Below, piece by piece: positions 46,123 through 54,843 of a stretch of DNA of 64,000 bases. Numbering within the stretch: the first letter of the stretch is position 1; every line of letters starts with the position of its first letter. The notes under the pieces were generated by a model. That model was not told where the DNA came from. It saw only the letters and a list, made by a program, of their open reading frames with translations, and ran no database searches. The position numbers and the translations under genes were made by a program. Source of the stretch: Arthrobacter sp. 135MFCol5.1 (GTDB lineage: Bacteria; Actinomycetota; Actinomycetes; Actinomycetales; Micrococcaceae); assembly GCF_000374865.1 (NCBI RefSeq), contig NZ_KB895460.1, positions 1 through 64,000 on the forward strand, given 5' to 3'.

Positions 46123-46173
46123 AAGCTTGTTCGCGCATCCGATCGGTGAAGGACTGGTTGCGCGAACAAGCTT
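46123..46173. repeat. 15-bp inverted repeat between serS and the AbiEi-like gene
   Basis: AAGCTTGTTCGCGCA (46123-46137) is perfectly complementary to TGCGCGAACAAGCTT (46159-46173), with 21 bp between. Its right arm is one of the direct repeats. It sits 17 bp after the serS stop codon and 76 bp before the AbiEi-like start, so it could be a serS terminator, an autoregulatory operator or a recombination site. No T-run follows. Confidence 0.7.
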
Positions 46174-46174
46174 A
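46161..46174 (+). repeat. Direct repeat copy 2 flanking the AbiEi-like gene
   Basis: CGCGAACAAGCTTA is identical to 45006-45019 and forms part of the right arm of the 15-bp inverted repeat. Confidence 0.6.
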
Positions 46175-46189
46175 TGAAAAGGGACGGCC

Positions 46190-47470
46190 CTACAGGACCG
46201 GCAGAACCTCGAGCCCGCCGAGGTACTTCTGCAGCGCCTTGGGTACGTTGACCGAGCCGTCCGCGTTCTGGTGGTGCTCCAGCAGCGCCACGATCCAGCG
46301 GGTGGTGGCCAGGGTGCCGTTCAGGGTGGCCACGGCGCGGGTGCCCTTGGCGACGCCGTCAGCGTTGACCGCGCGCTCACGGATGTTGAGGCGGCGCGCC
46401 TGGAACGTGGTGCAGTTTGAGGTGGAGGTCAGCTCGCGGTAGGCGCCCTGGGTGGGGACCCACGCTTCGCAGTCGTACTTCCGGGCCGCGGACATGCCGA
46501 GGTCGCCCGCCGCGGTGTCGATGACCCGGTACGGCAACTCGCACTTGGCCAGCATCTCCTCTTCCCAGGCCAGCAGACGCTGATGCTCGGCGGCGGCTTC
46601 TTCGACCGTGGTGTAAATGAACATTTCCACCTTGTTGAACTGGTGCACGCGGATGATGCCGCGGGTGTCCTTGCCGTGCGAGCCGGCCTCGCGGCGGTAG
46701 CAGGAGCTTTGCCCGGCGTAGCGGATGGGGCCCTTGGAGAAGTCCAGGATCTCGTCCGCGTGGTAGCCCGCCAGGGCCACCTCGGAGGTGCCCACCAGGT
46801 AAAGGTCGTCTTCGGCGAGTCGGTAGATCTCGGCGTCGTGCTTCACATCGAAGCCCGTGCCCTGCATCGTCTCCGGACGCACCAGCGTGGGGGTGATCAT
46901 GGGGATAAAGCCCGCTTCAATGGCCTGGTCCATGGCCATCTGCAGCAGCGCCATTTCCAGCCGGGCTCCAACGCCGCGGAGGAAGTAGAACCGGGCACCG
47001 GAGACCTTGGCACCGCGTTCCATATCTATGGCACCGATCAGCTCGCCAATCTCCAAGTGGTCGCGCGGCTCGAAGTCCGGGAACTCGCGCGGGGTGCCGA
47101 CGGTCTTGACCACCACGTAGTCGTCCTCGCCGCCTTCGGGAACACCATCCTCCACCAGGTTGGGGACGGTGCGCAGCAGCTCTTCCTGCTTGGTCTGCGC
47201 GGCATCGGCCTCGGCGGAGGCCGCCTTGACGGAGTTGGCCAGCTCCTTGACCTCTGCCAGCAGTGCCTGCTTCTCTTCACCCTTGGCCTGCGCCACCTTC
47301 TTGCCGAAGGCGTTCTGCTCGGCGCGGAGGTTTTCGAAGCGGATCAGGGCGGCGCGGCGCGCGGCATCCGCGGAGATGATCGCGTCCACCACTGATTCGT
47401 CCGCGCCGCGGGCGCGCTGGCTGGCACGGAACTTGTCCGGGTTTTCGCTGAGGTCTTTTACGTCGATCAC
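46190..47470 (-). CDS. serS: Seryl-tRNA synthetase
   Basis: The 426-residue enzyme charges tRNA-Ser. The N-terminal coiled-coil arm spans about residues 28-105 ([23 protein letters not shown] repeats). Class II motif 2 is [20 protein letters not shown] with [10 protein letters not shown]. Motif 3 lies in the C-terminal region with [16 protein letters not shown]. The GTG at 47470 was chosen because [15 protein letters not shown] is the usual family N-terminus. Confidence 0.97.
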   Translation of the reverse strand: MIDVKDLSENPDKFRASQRARGADESVVDAIISADAARRAALIRFENLRAEQNAFGKKVAQAKGEEKQALLAEVKELANSVKAASAEADAAQTKQEELLRTVPNLVEDGVPEGGEDDYVVVKTVGTPREFPDFEPRDHLEIGELIGAIDMERGAKVSGARFYFLRGVGARLEMALLQMAMDQAIEAGFIPMITPTLVRPETMQGTGFDVKHDAEIYRLAEDDLYLVGTSEVALAGYHADEILDFSKGPIRYAGQSSCYRREAGSHGKDTRGIIRVHQFNKVEMFIYTTVEEAAAEHQRLLAWEEEMLAKCELPYRVIDTAAGDLGMSAARKYDCEAWVPTQGAYRELTSTSNCTTFQARRLNIRERAVNADGVAKGTRAVATLNGTLATTRWIVALLEHHQNADGSVNVPKALQKYLGGLEVLPVL

Positions 47471-47558
47471 CAGACAAGGGTATCCAATACCGCGCACGAC
47501 GGCGGGCGGCAGGCCCCGTGCGCCGGGCCGCCGCACGCCGGGCTACTGTTGAACCACC

Positions 47559-48647
47559 ATGAGCGACTGGATTCTCTACCTGCTGATTGCGGTGGCCCTT
47601 GCCTTCGCCACCTCCAGCTGGTGGGGGGTCCGGCGCCTGCAGGCCCTGCACGTGCGCAGCACAGTGGCCGGCGAAGCCTACGATCCGGGCCTGGTGCAGC
47701 AGCGGGTGGCCGTGGTCCTCAATCCGATCAAGGCGCGGGCAGAGGAAGCAAAGGCCACCATCCAGCGCGCCTGCCTGGCAGCCGGCTGGGAGGAACCGGC
47801 CTTTTTCGAAACAACCGCGGACGACCCCGGCTTTTCCCAGATGCAGGCTGCCTTGGCCGGCAAGCCCGACGTCGTCCTGGTGGGCGGCGGGGATGGCACG
47901 GTCCGCGTGGTGGCCGAGGCCCTCGCGCACACCGATGTTGCCATGGGTTTGATACCGCTGGGAACCGGCAACCTGCTGGCCAGGAACGTCGACCTTGACG
48001 TGAACGACCTCCACGGGAACGTTCAGACGGCGCTGTTTGGGCGGCAGCGCTACATCGACACCGCCCGGATGGCCATTGAGAACTCCCGCACCGGGCACTA
48101 CTCCGAGCACGTCTTCCTGGTCATTGCCGGGATTGGCATGGACGCGGAAGTCCTGGCGGACACCAACGACGGGTTGAAGAAGGCGGTGGGCTGGCTCGCT
48201 TACACCGAGGCTGGCGTCCGGCACCTCCCGGGCCGGCGGAAGAAGGTGTCCATTTCGCTGGACGGCAGCCCCGAGCAGGTGCGGAACATCCGCAGCGTAC
48301 TTTTCGCCAACTGCGGGCTGGTGCCGGGCGGCATCGACTTCATTCCGCAGGCAATGATTGACGACGGCATGCTGGACGTGGTGGTCATGAGTCCCCGCAG
48401 CGCCCTGGGCTGGCTGCTGATGTACATGAAGATCATGTTCAAGCACAGCGGGAAACTGCCGATCATGACGGTCTACAGGTCGGTCAAGGTGGTCATCAAG
48501 TGTCCCGAGCCCATGCCCACCCAAATCGATGGCGACACGTCCGGGGAAGCGACCCAACTCACCGTCCAGGTGGAACCGAAGTCACTGCTGGTAAGGGTCA
48601 AGGCACACGAGCCGGGCGGCCCGGGGCAGGCGAAAAACCGCATCTAG
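47559..48647 (+). CDS. Diacylglycerol kinase family lipid kinase
   Basis: The 362-residue protein has one N-terminal transmembrane helix (residues 4-22), unusual for the soluble DgkB type. The catalytic DAGK domain follows: VVLNPIKARAEEAK, VVLVGGGDGTVRVVAEAL (GGGDGT near 112) and IPLGTGNLLARNVDLD. A C-terminal domain with GIDFIPQAMIDDGMLDVVVM completes the fold. It likely phosphorylates diacylglycerol or a related lipid at the membrane. It is divergent from serS. Confidence 0.92.
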   Translation: MSDWILYLLIAVALAFATSSWWGVRRLQALHVRSTVAGEAYDPGLVQQRVAVVLNPIKARAEEAKATIQRACLAAGWEEPAFFETTADDPGFSQMQAALAGKPDVVLVGGGDGTVRVVAEALAHTDVAMGLIPLGTGNLLARNVDLDVNDLHGNVQTALFGRQRYIDTARMAIENSRTGHYSEHVFLVIAGIGMDAEVLADTNDGLKKAVGWLAYTEAGVRHLPGRRKKVSISLDGSPEQVRNIRSVLFANCGLVPGGIDFIPQAMIDDGMLDVVVMSPRSALGWLLMYMKIMFKHSGKLPIMTVYRSVKVVIKCPEPMPTQIDGDTSGEATQLTVQVEPKSLLVRVKAHEPGGPGQAKNRI

Positions 48648-48683
48648 GCGTGCACGGCCCATCAGCGGCTGGGGAAATGCCGG

Positions 48684-48702
48684 GCCGGCCTGACCGGCCG
48701 GC
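48684..48702. terminator. Stem-loop between convergent genes
   Basis: GCCGGCC (48684-48690), loop TGACC, GGCCGGC (48696-48702), a perfect 7-bp GC stem. It lies between the lipid kinase and the small minus-strand gene. No T-run is present. Confidence 0.5.
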
Positions 48703-48711
48703 TCACGTGGA

Positions 48712-48918
48712 TCAGGCGCCGGCGTCCTTCTTCTCCGCCTCAGCTGCTGCTTTGGCAGCGGCATGGGCCTCGGACTGTTCACGGATCATTGCCTGTTCCT
48801 CTTCGAAACGCAGGCGGTCCGCGCGGTCAGCATCGTCGCCGTCCCAGTCCTGGTTGTCTGCGGCAGGCTTGGGGTTGACGATCATCCCCTGGCCGTCATT
48901 GTCAGTGGTGCTGGTCAT
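48712..48918 (-). CDS. Small acidic, Ala/Glu-rich protein
   Basis: The 68-residue protein has an Asp-rich N-terminal half and a C-terminal helix, likely coiled coil (FEEEQAMIREQSEAHAAAK). No domain was recognised. AAGGGAG six bases before the ATG supports translation. It is probably cytoplasmic. It lies downstream of pheA on the same strand, 95 bp apart. Confidence 0.6.
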   Translation of the reverse strand: MTSTTDNDGQGMIVNPKPAADNQDWDGDDADRADRLRFEEEQAMIREQSEAHAAAKAAAEAEKKDAGA

Positions 48919-49013
48919 GACCCGCTCCCTTCATTAGGGGCCATACCCCGTGTGGATCAAGCAAGCATACGCATTGTGCACACCCCGCGGAAGTAGTCCG
49001 AAAGGCTATTTGC

Positions 49014-49994
49014 CTACGCTGTGGGCGAAGATCCGGAACCGCTTTCACCTGCGGTGGATGCCGCGTCAAGTATGGATCCGACCCAGTCCCGGGCCGCCGA
49101 GAAGGCGGCATCGGAAGTATGCGCCGCCACCGCCGTGGCCTGCCTGTCCGCCCGGGCATACGAACCCAGGAAACGGGTCCCGGGGCTGATCCGGTGCAGG
49201 CCCGCCAGGGCATCCGCAACACGTGCCTCGCCGGCGTGGCCGTCCGCGTCGATGCTGAAGAAGTAGTGGCCCAGGTACTGCCCGGTGGGACGCGATTCGA
49301 TCCGGCTGAGGTTGACGCCGCGGCTGGCAAACTGGTCGAGGATCTCCATCAGCGCACCCGGACGGTCCTCCGGCAGCGGGACAACAAGCGTGGTCTTGTC
49401 CGCGCCGGTGCGTTCCGGAAGGACACCCGGACGGCTCACCAGGATGAAGCGCGTCACGGCGCCCGGATTGTCACCAATGTTTTCCGCCAAGACCTGCAGG
49501 CCCGGATGCGCTTGCGCTACGAGCGGCGCACAGATGGCGGCATCGTAATGGCAGTCACCGTCCAGCAGTCCCATGGCCGCGGCCGCGGTTGAAGACCCCG
49601 GAACATATTCCGCACGGGGCATGTTGTTTTCCATCCACATCCGGCACTGGGCCCACGCGTGGCCATGGGTGGACACGTGCCGTACGTCCTCCCTGCGCAC
49701 GCCAGGCCGGGTCACCAGGACAAAGCTGATGGGTACCAGGACCTCGCGGATGATCCGCAGCTCTTGGCCGCTCGCTATCGCGTCGAGGGTGGCGGTGACG
49801 CCGCCTTCGACCGAATTTTCAATCGGAACCATGGCAGCGTCGGCAGAACCGCTGCGCACTTGGTCCAGGGCGGCATTGACGTTCGACGCCGGCACCCGGA
49901 CTGCTTCTTGCGCACCGGGTACCTGCAACAGGGCAGCCTCGGTGAACGTGCCCTCGGGTCCGAGGAACGCGTAGGTGGGGGGACTGCCGTGCAC
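49014..49994 (-). CDS. pheA: Prephenate dehydratase
   Basis: The 326-residue enzyme makes phenylpyruvate for phenylalanine synthesis. The PDT domain (about 1-190) has TYAFLGPEGTFTEAAL and PIENSVEGGVTATLDAI, with the conserved TRF in VTRFILVSRPG. A C-terminal ACT domain (about 205-285) for feedback control by phenylalanine has ALMEILDQFASRGVNLSRIE (split at the strand) and GHYFFSIDADGH. The GTG start overlaps the rhodanese stop by one base (TAGTG). The last 40 residues are a low-complexity extension. Confidence 0.95.
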   Translation of the reverse strand: MHGSPPTYAFLGPEGTFTEAALLQVPGAQEAVRVPASNVNAALDQVRSGSADAAMVPIENSVEGGVTATLDAIASGQELRIIREVLVPISFVLVTRPGVRREDVRHVSTHGHAWAQCRMWMENNMPRAEYVPGSSTAAAAMGLLDGDCHYDAAICAPLVAQAHPGLQVLAENIGDNPGAVTRFILVSRPGVLPERTGADKTTLVVPLPEDRPGALMEILDQFASRGVNLSRIESRPTGQYLGHYFFSIDADGHAGEARVADALAGLHRISPGTRFLGSYARADRQATAVAAHTSDAAFSAARDWVGSILDAASTAGESGSGSSPTA

Positions 49995-50320
49995 TACAGC
50001 ACCAGCGGCTTGAGTCCGTTGTCGGAGACCAAGGGTTTGCCCGATTCGAGCCACTGGTCCATCCCGCCGGAGACGTTGATGGCGGTGTACCCCTGGCCCG
50101 TGAGCCACTGGGCAACACGGAACGACCTTCCGCCGGTCCGGCAGATGACATACACGTCCTCATCCGGATCAAGTTCGCCCAGCCGGGCCGGGATCTGGTC
50201 CATGGGGATGTGGAGTGCACCGTCGGCATGCCCGGCGACCCACTCGTAGTCCTCCCGGACGTCCAGGATGACGGCATCAGCCGGGATGTCGTGGACGGGC
50301 ACGGTATCAAAATCGCTCAT
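49994..50320 (-). CDS. Rhodanese-like domain protein
   Basis: The 108-residue single-domain protein has the active-site loop VICRTGGRSFRVAQWL with Cys at about residue 60. It also has DAVILDVREDYEWVAGHADGA. It probably transfers sulfane sulfur or acts as a persulfide carrier. The ATG at 50320 has the usual family N-terminus MSDFDTVPV. It is directly upstream of pheA and likely co-transcribed. Confidence 0.9.
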   Translation of the reverse strand: MSDFDTVPVHDIPADAVILDVREDYEWVAGHADGALHIPMDQIPARLGELDPDEDVYVICRTGGRSFRVAQWLTGQGYTAINVSGGMDQWLESGKPLVSDNGLKPLVL

Positions 50321-50425
50321 CGGAGTCCTGTCGTGGCGGATCAGAGTCACGTTAAAGCCTAGTCCTTCGGCCACGGGTGGTGCGGAAACCGGCAAGCTAG
50401 GCTGGTGGCTCCCGAGGAGGTTTCC

Positions 50426-50542
50426 ATGTCCCGTCAGCAGCCTGCCCGTCCGGCGCCGCTACAGTCGCGCCCCGGCCGGGACGTCGGCGGGGATGCCGGA
50501 CCGTCCACGGCCAAGGAGCCGGAGGGCCGGGTCCTTGGCTGA
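50426..50542 (+). CDS. Short leader frame overlapping the amidase start
   Basis: A 38-residue frame starting MSRQQPARPAPLQ has GAGGAGG six bases before its ATG. It ends at a TGA (50540-50542) that overlaps the amidase TTG start by 8 bases. It may be a leader peptide giving translational coupling. Alternatively, a one-base change near 50535 may have broken the normal N-terminus of the amidase. No function is assigned. Confidence 0.4.
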   Translation: MSRQQPARPAPLQSRPGRDVGGDAGPSTAKEPEGRVLG

Positions 50543-51941
50543 ACTTCACGAACTGCCTGCACTGGACCTGCGGAACCTCCTCCGCGCCGGGACGGTGTCC
50601 GCCGCTGAGGCCACCACACATTTCCTGGCGCGGATCAGCCGGCAGAACCCGCTGCTGGGGGCCTTCATCACCGTTACCGCGGACCAGGCCATGGAACGGG
50701 CCCGGGCGGCTGATGACCTCCACTCCCGCACCGGTACCGACGACCTCCCCCTGCTGCACGGCATGCCGCTGGGCTTCAAGGACCTCACCGATGTGGCGGG
50801 CGTGGTGACCACCCACGGAAGCGCCGCCGTCGAGCATAAACCGGCTCCCGCGGACGCTCCCCTGGTGGCACTCCTCACGGAGGCCGGCGCGGTTTCCTTG
50901 GGCAAGACCCAAGTACCCGAGTTCGGCCTGACGGCCTACAGCGAAAACCGCATCGCGCCGCCGTCGCGCAATCCTTACGCACCCAGCAGGAGTTCGGGCG
51001 GGTCCTCCGGCGGCAGCGCTGCCGCCGTGGCGGCGGGCTTGCTGCCCTTCGCGCCAGGGACCGACGGCGGTGGTTCAGTCAGGATTCCGGCAGCCGCCTG
51101 CGGCCTGGTGGGGCTGAAGCCGGGCCGTGGCCTGGTGGCTGCCGGGGAAAGCAGCGGTGACCCGGCCCGGCTGGTGGTCCCGGGCCCCCTTGCCCGGACC
51201 GCCAAGGATGCCGCCCTGATGCTGGACGCCATGGCACCGGGGAACGAATACCTCGCGGGCATAGGCCAGGAGCCGCCGCCGTTGAGGATCGGCGTCACGC
51301 TGGAGAGCCCTTGGTCCGGCACCTTCCCCTTCAGTATCGAACCCGAAGCACTCGATGCCCTCCGGGCAGGCGAAAGGCTCCTGGAACACGCCGGCCATAC
51401 CCTGGCCGAAGCTGCCGTGCGGTACGACAACCGCTATCCCGATGCCTTCACCACCGCCTGGACGGCAGGAGTGGGTTCTGCACGGATCAGCCCCTCCCGC
51501 GAAGCGCTGCTGGCGCCGTTGACCCGGACCTTCCGGCGTCGGGCCCAACAACGCAGCCCGGCGAAGCTCGCCGAAGCCCTGGCGTTCCTGCGGCAGTTCC
51601 AGCACGACACCGTCGCGCAGTACGGCCAGTGGGACCTGATGATGATGCCCGCGCTGGCGCAGACACCCCGCCCCGTGGGCTGGTTCACCGGAACAGGCCA
51701 CGGCGGCGGACGCTGGCCGGCCGTGCAATGGCCAGGAGATGCGGACGGCGACTACCGGAAGCAGTGCGAATATGCGCCGTGGTCCTCGATGGTGAACGTA
51801 TGCGGATTGCCGGCCATAACGCTCCCTGTCCACTGGACCGGTGGATCCGCCGGAAGCGGACTCCCAATGGGCGTCCAACTGGTGGGTCCCATGGGCTCGG
51901 AAGCCCTCCTGCTGCAGGTGGCGCATCAACTGGGCCTCTAG
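50535..51941 (+). CDS. Amidase-signature family hydrolase
   Basis: The product is about 468 residues. The catalytic Lys is in GFKDLTDVAGVVTTHGS, and the Ser/cis-Ser centre is in SSGGSSGGSAAAVAAG with GTDGGGSVRIPAAACGLVG. The C-terminal part has AITLPVHWTGGS and ends LQVAHQLGL. The substrate is unknown, an acyl amide. The start is uncertain. TTG at 50535 with GGAGGG eight bases upstream fits; an ATG at 50490 in frame is possible. The upstream short frame has the better ribosome site. It diverges from rhodanese/pheA. Confidence 0.85.
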   Translation: MAELHELPALDLRNLLRAGTVSAAEATTHFLARISRQNPLLGAFITVTADQAMERARAADDLHSRTGTDDLPLLHGMPLGFKDLTDVAGVVTTHGSAAVEHKPAPADAPLVALLTEAGAVSLGKTQVPEFGLTAYSENRIAPPSRNPYAPSRSSGGSSGGSAAAVAAGLLPFAPGTDGGGSVRIPAAACGLVGLKPGRGLVAAGESSGDPARLVVPGPLARTAKDAALMLDAMAPGNEYLAGIGQEPPPLRIGVTLESPWSGTFPFSIEPEALDALRAGERLLEHAGHTLAEAAVRYDNRYPDAFTTAWTAGVGSARISPSREALLAPLTRTFRRRAQQRSPAKLAEALAFLRQFQHDTVAQYGQWDLMMMPALAQTPRPVGWFTGTGHGGGRWPAVQWPGDADGDYRKQCEYAPWSSMVNVCGLPAITLPVHWTGGSAGSGLPMGVQLVGPMGSEALLLQVAHQLGL

Positions 51942-52077
51942 GCGCCGCGGCGGTGTGGTGTTGTTGACCTGAACCTAACGCCCGCTTAACCCGGCGGTAA
52001 CCCCGGCGGCGCAGACTGGAAAAACCACCTTTCGCACCCTCCGTACGCCTTTCCGCCCAATGAGGAGCTGCACCACC

Positions 52078-52305
52078 ATGAATGCTGAACAGCACGCCAC
52101 CGGCGCCGGCCCCACAGAAACTGCTGACGACGGGCGGCCGGACCTGAGCAACTCCAACGTCAGGGAGGACCTGGCCATGGCCGGCCGCTGCGGCCTGGTG
52201 CATTTGCCGACGGGCCGGGCCTGCCTCCTTCCGCTGCGCCACGGCGGCCCCTGCGAGTTCCACCGCCCGCAGGAGGCGCAGGATGTGGTGACCGGCGGCC
52301 GCTGA
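52078..52305 (+). CDS. Small Cys/His-rich protein
   Basis: The 75-residue protein has a polar N-terminus, then a compact block of three Cys and three His between residues 42 and 66 in the pattern C-x3-H-x6-C-x5-H-x3-C-x2-H. That could bind a metal ion. No family was recognised. A GAGGAG lies upstream of the ATG. An in-frame ATG at 52060 would extend it by six residues. The protein is followed 80 bp later by another tiny gene on the same strand. Confidence 0.6.
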   Translation: MNAEQHATGAGPTETADDGRPDLSNSNVREDLAMAGRCGLVHLPTGRACLLPLRHGGPCEFHRPQEAQDVVTGGR

Positions 52306-52385
52306 CAGGCGCCGGCCACCACGGTATCGACTCCGGCAACAAACAGGAGGACCATTAAAGGGCAGTCACCATGAGGAGGTCTGTG

Positions 52386-52583
52386 ATGTGCTATTCATCA
52401 AGCAAGGACTTCGGGTGGGACGCCAGGAAAGAAACCAGGCGCCGGCCTGAAGAGCGGCCTGAGACCCACGAAACTCCGAAGCCGGCCAAGGCACCGGAAT
52501 TCACGTTCTGGGCCTTTCCGAAGTGGCGCAGGTCGCCTGTGCCGGGGACTCCCTCCGCCGAACGGAGCAAGGAAAGGGTCTGA
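52386..52583 (+). CDS. Small basic hypothetical protein
   Basis: The 65-residue product starts MCYSSSKDFGWDARKET and is rich in Arg, Glu, Lys and Pro, with a central FTFWAFPKW patch. AGGAGG lies six bases before the ATG, which selects this start over one five codons upstream. No domain was recognised. The protein is probably soluble and partly disordered. Confidence 0.6.
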   Translation: MCYSSSKDFGWDARKETRRRPEERPETHETPKPAKAPEFTFWAFPKWRRSPVPGTPSAERSKERV

Positions 52584-52618
52584 CTCCCGGCCCTACACGG
52601 CCCGGGGCAGTAGTCCAA

Positions 52619-52644
52619 GGAGGGGTTCCCGTCTGGGCCCCTCC
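52619..52644 (+). terminator. Possible stem-loop after the two tiny genes
   Basis: GGAGGGG (52619-52625) pairs with CCCCTCC (52638-52644) around a 12-base loop. It lies 36 bp after the last small gene and 135 bp before the LapA-like gene. There is no T-run. Confidence 0.4.
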
Positions 52645-52778
52645 CTCCCCAGGGCTCCCAATCCAGCCTGCCTTTCATGCAGCAGTAGACGCGCGCGGCG
52701 CGCTCGTTGTGCTGCGGCAACCCGGGCGTCTATGGTTGCACCATAAGCATGCTTAGCATTCTGCGAAAGGACACGGGC

Positions 52779-53252
52779 ATGAGCGAAGGACAGTACACGC
52801 CGGGACCGAACAGCCAGCCGGACCCGGACGTCAACGTCGTCACGCCGTCGGCCGCGGACCGGGCGGCAGGCGGCCGGGACGCAACCTACGGTGGCGCGCC
52901 GTCCTACGCCCCGGATGCCCCGGATACACCCGCGGTTCCAGCACCACCAGCGGGCACGGAAAAAGCCGCAGCGGGTGGCCGCACACCCGAAAGCAAAGTT
53001 ACCCGCGCCGGCGTCATCTGGGCTGGCGTTGTCGCCTCACTGATCCTGTTGATCCTGCTGATCATCTTCATCCTGCAGAACCAGGAACAGGCCATGGTGC
53101 AGTTCCTGGGTTTTGAGGGGTCTGTCCCGCTGGGCATGGCACTCTTCATTGCCGCCGTCACCGGCGGGGTCCTGGTGGCTGTGGCAGGTGGGGCGCGCAT
53201 CCTGCAACTGCGCGCCACAGCCCACCGCGCCAAGGTCCGTCAACGCCGCTAG
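52779..53252 (+). CDS. LapA-domain (DUF1049) membrane protein
   Basis: The 157-residue protein has a disordered Pro/Ala-rich N-terminal 70 residues. Two transmembrane helices follow (about 77-100 and 115-140), with the LapA-type linker QNQEQAMVQFLGFEGSVPLG between them, and a basic C-terminus. LapA-domain proteins are linked to lipopolysaccharide assembly in Gram-negatives; in actinobacteria their function is unknown. The start ATG follows AAAGGA. Confidence 0.82.
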   Translation: MSEGQYTPGPNSQPDPDVNVVTPSAADRAAGGRDATYGGAPSYAPDAPDTPAVPAPPAGTEKAAAGGRTPESKVTRAGVIWAGVVASLILLILLIIFILQNQEQAMVQFLGFEGSVPLGMALFIAAVTGGVLVAVAGGARILQLRATAHRAKVRQRR

Positions 53253-53260
53253 GGCAAGCG

Positions 53261-53307
53261 ACGGCCGGAGCCGCCGGAGCGAATCCGCCGGCGGCTCCCC
53301 TGGCCGT
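53261..53307. terminator. Strong stem-loop between convergent genes
   Basis: AGCCGCCGG (53269-53277) pairs with CCGGCGGCT (53288-53296). The outer bases ACGGCC/GGCCGT extend the stem. It separates the LapA gene from the convergent carboxyltransferase gene. Confidence 0.65.
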
Positions 53308-53315
53308 GCGTTGCG

Positions 53316-54842
53316 TCAGTTGCCGCCCAGGTTCCGGTACTTCCGGAACCGCGCCCCCACCAGCCCGGCCACGGGGATGTCGGCAACGGATGCAAGTTCG
53401 TATTCGATGGCACGGGCCATCCGGGCACAGAATTCGCGCGGCTCCAGGGACGCGTCGTCGCGCTCGTCCACAATGTGGTCCACCAGTCCGTTCGCATACA
53501 GCGCCGCCACATTGACGCCCTGCGCCTGTGCCATCCCGGGCGCGAAGGCCGTGGTGCGGTGCACGATCGCACTGGCGCCCTCGGGCGGCAGCGGCGACAG
53601 CCAGCTGTGCTGCGCGGCGATGGTCCTGTCCGCGGGCAGCAGTGCCAGCGCCCCTCCCCCGGCACCCTGGCCAAGCAGCACCGAGACGGACGGCGATTCC
53701 AGGCCGATCAGTTCGTACAAAGAGCGTGCGATCTCGCCGGCGAGGCCGCCTTCTTCCGCCTCCTGGGAGAGCGCGGCGCCTGCGGTGTCGATGACCGTGA
53801 GCAGGGGGAGCCGCAGTTCTTCGGCCAGCTTCATCCCGCGGCGCGCTTCCCGCAATGACCCGGGCCCCATACCGGCGGCGTCCTTGCGCAGCGGGCGGGC
53901 ATGGCCGAGCACAATGCAGGACCGGCTGCCGAACCGGGCCAGCGCCAGCAGCAACCCGGGGTCCTTTTCCCCCTGTCCCGTCCCGTTCAGCGGCAGGGCG
54001 TCGCTGGCGCCGAACTTGAGGAGCTGGCGCAGGTCCGGCCGCCGCGGCCGGCGCGAAATCCCGATCGACGTCCAGGCGTCCACGGGGGCCGGCCGCACGG
54101 CCAAAGTGGCAGGTGCGGCGGGCCGGACCACCGTCCCTGACGCCGCCTCCCGCCGGGGCGCCAGGATGTCCAGCGCCCGGGCCACCAGTTCCGCGAGCTC
54201 TTCGGGCTTCACGACGCCGTCGATGAGCCCCTTGTTGAACAGGTTTTCCGCCACCTGCACGTTGTCCGGGAAGGACTCCCCATGCAGTGCTTCGAACACC
54301 CGGGGGCCCAGGAATCCCAGCAGGGCGCCCGGTTCGGCAACATTGATGTGGCCCAGCGACCCCCAGGATGCCATCACGCCGCCGGTGGTGGGGTGCCGGA
54401 GGTAGACCAGGTAGGGCAGGCCGGCCTGGCGGTGCGCCCGGACGGCTCCGGTGATTTTGACCATGGACAGGAACGCCGGCGTCCCCTCCTGCATCCGGGT
54501 TCCCCCGGAGGCCGTGCCCGCCAGCAGCGGCAGTCCCTCCGAGGTGGCCCGTTCGACGGCGGCAACGATCCGCTGTGCCGCGGCGTGGCCGATGGAGCCG
54601 GCAAGGAAAGAAAACTCGCTGACGATCAGCGCCACCCGGCGCCCCCGGATCAGCCCGGTGCCGGTGAGCACCGATTCGTCGGCTCCGCTGCGTTCGCGGG
54701 CTTTGGCCAGGTCACGGGCATACTCTTCGGACAGCGCCGGCTGGTGCGGCGGCGTATCCCAGGGGACAAACGAATCCTGGTCCACCACGGCGTCGATCAG
54801 TTCAGCTGCGCGCAAGTGCCGCACTTTGTCGGTGGTTGGCAT
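53316..54842 (-). CDS. Fused β/α acyl-CoA carboxyltransferase
   Basis: The 508-residue protein joins an AccD-like N-half (FSFLAGSIGHAAAQRIVAAVE, then ASGGTRMQEGTPAFLSMVKI) to an AccA-like C-half (TVIDTAGAALSQEAEEGGLAGEI in part, and GQGAGGGALALLPADRTIA). The N-terminal zinc-ribbon cysteines of bacterial AccD are absent. There is no biotin carboxylase or biotin carrier gene beside it. It follows a CaiB-type CoA transferase and a MatC-like permease, which suggests action on malonyl-CoA or another carboxylated acyl-CoA. Direction and substrate are unknown. Confidence 0.85.
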   Translation of the reverse strand: MPTTDKVRHLRAAELIDAVVDQDSFVPWDTPPHQPALSEEYARDLAKARERSGADESVLTGTGLIRGRRVALIVSEFSFLAGSIGHAAAQRIVAAVERATSEGLPLLAGTASGGTRMQEGTPAFLSMVKITGAVRAHRQAGLPYLVYLRHPTTGGVMASWGSLGHINVAEPGALLGFLGPRVFEALHGESFPDNVQVAENLFNKGLIDGVVKPEELAELVARALDILAPRREAASGTVVRPAAPATLAVRPAPVDAWTSIGISRRPRRPDLRQLLKFGASDALPLNGTGQGEKDPGLLLALARFGSRSCIVLGHARPLRKDAAGMGPGSLREARRGMKLAEELRLPLLTVIDTAGAALSQEAEEGGLAGEIARSLYELIGLESPSVSVLLGQGAGGGALALLPADRTIAAQHSWLSPLPPEGASAIVHRTTAFAPGMAQAQGVNVAALYANGLVDHIVDERDDASLEPREFCARMARAIEYELASVADIPVAGLVGARFRKYRNLGGN

Positions 54843-54843
54843 G

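Noticed and set aside
46123..46173. Plain serS rho-independent terminator
   Set aside because: The stem is strong but the loop is long, there is no T-run, and one arm recurs beyond the next gene, which a simple terminator does not explain.
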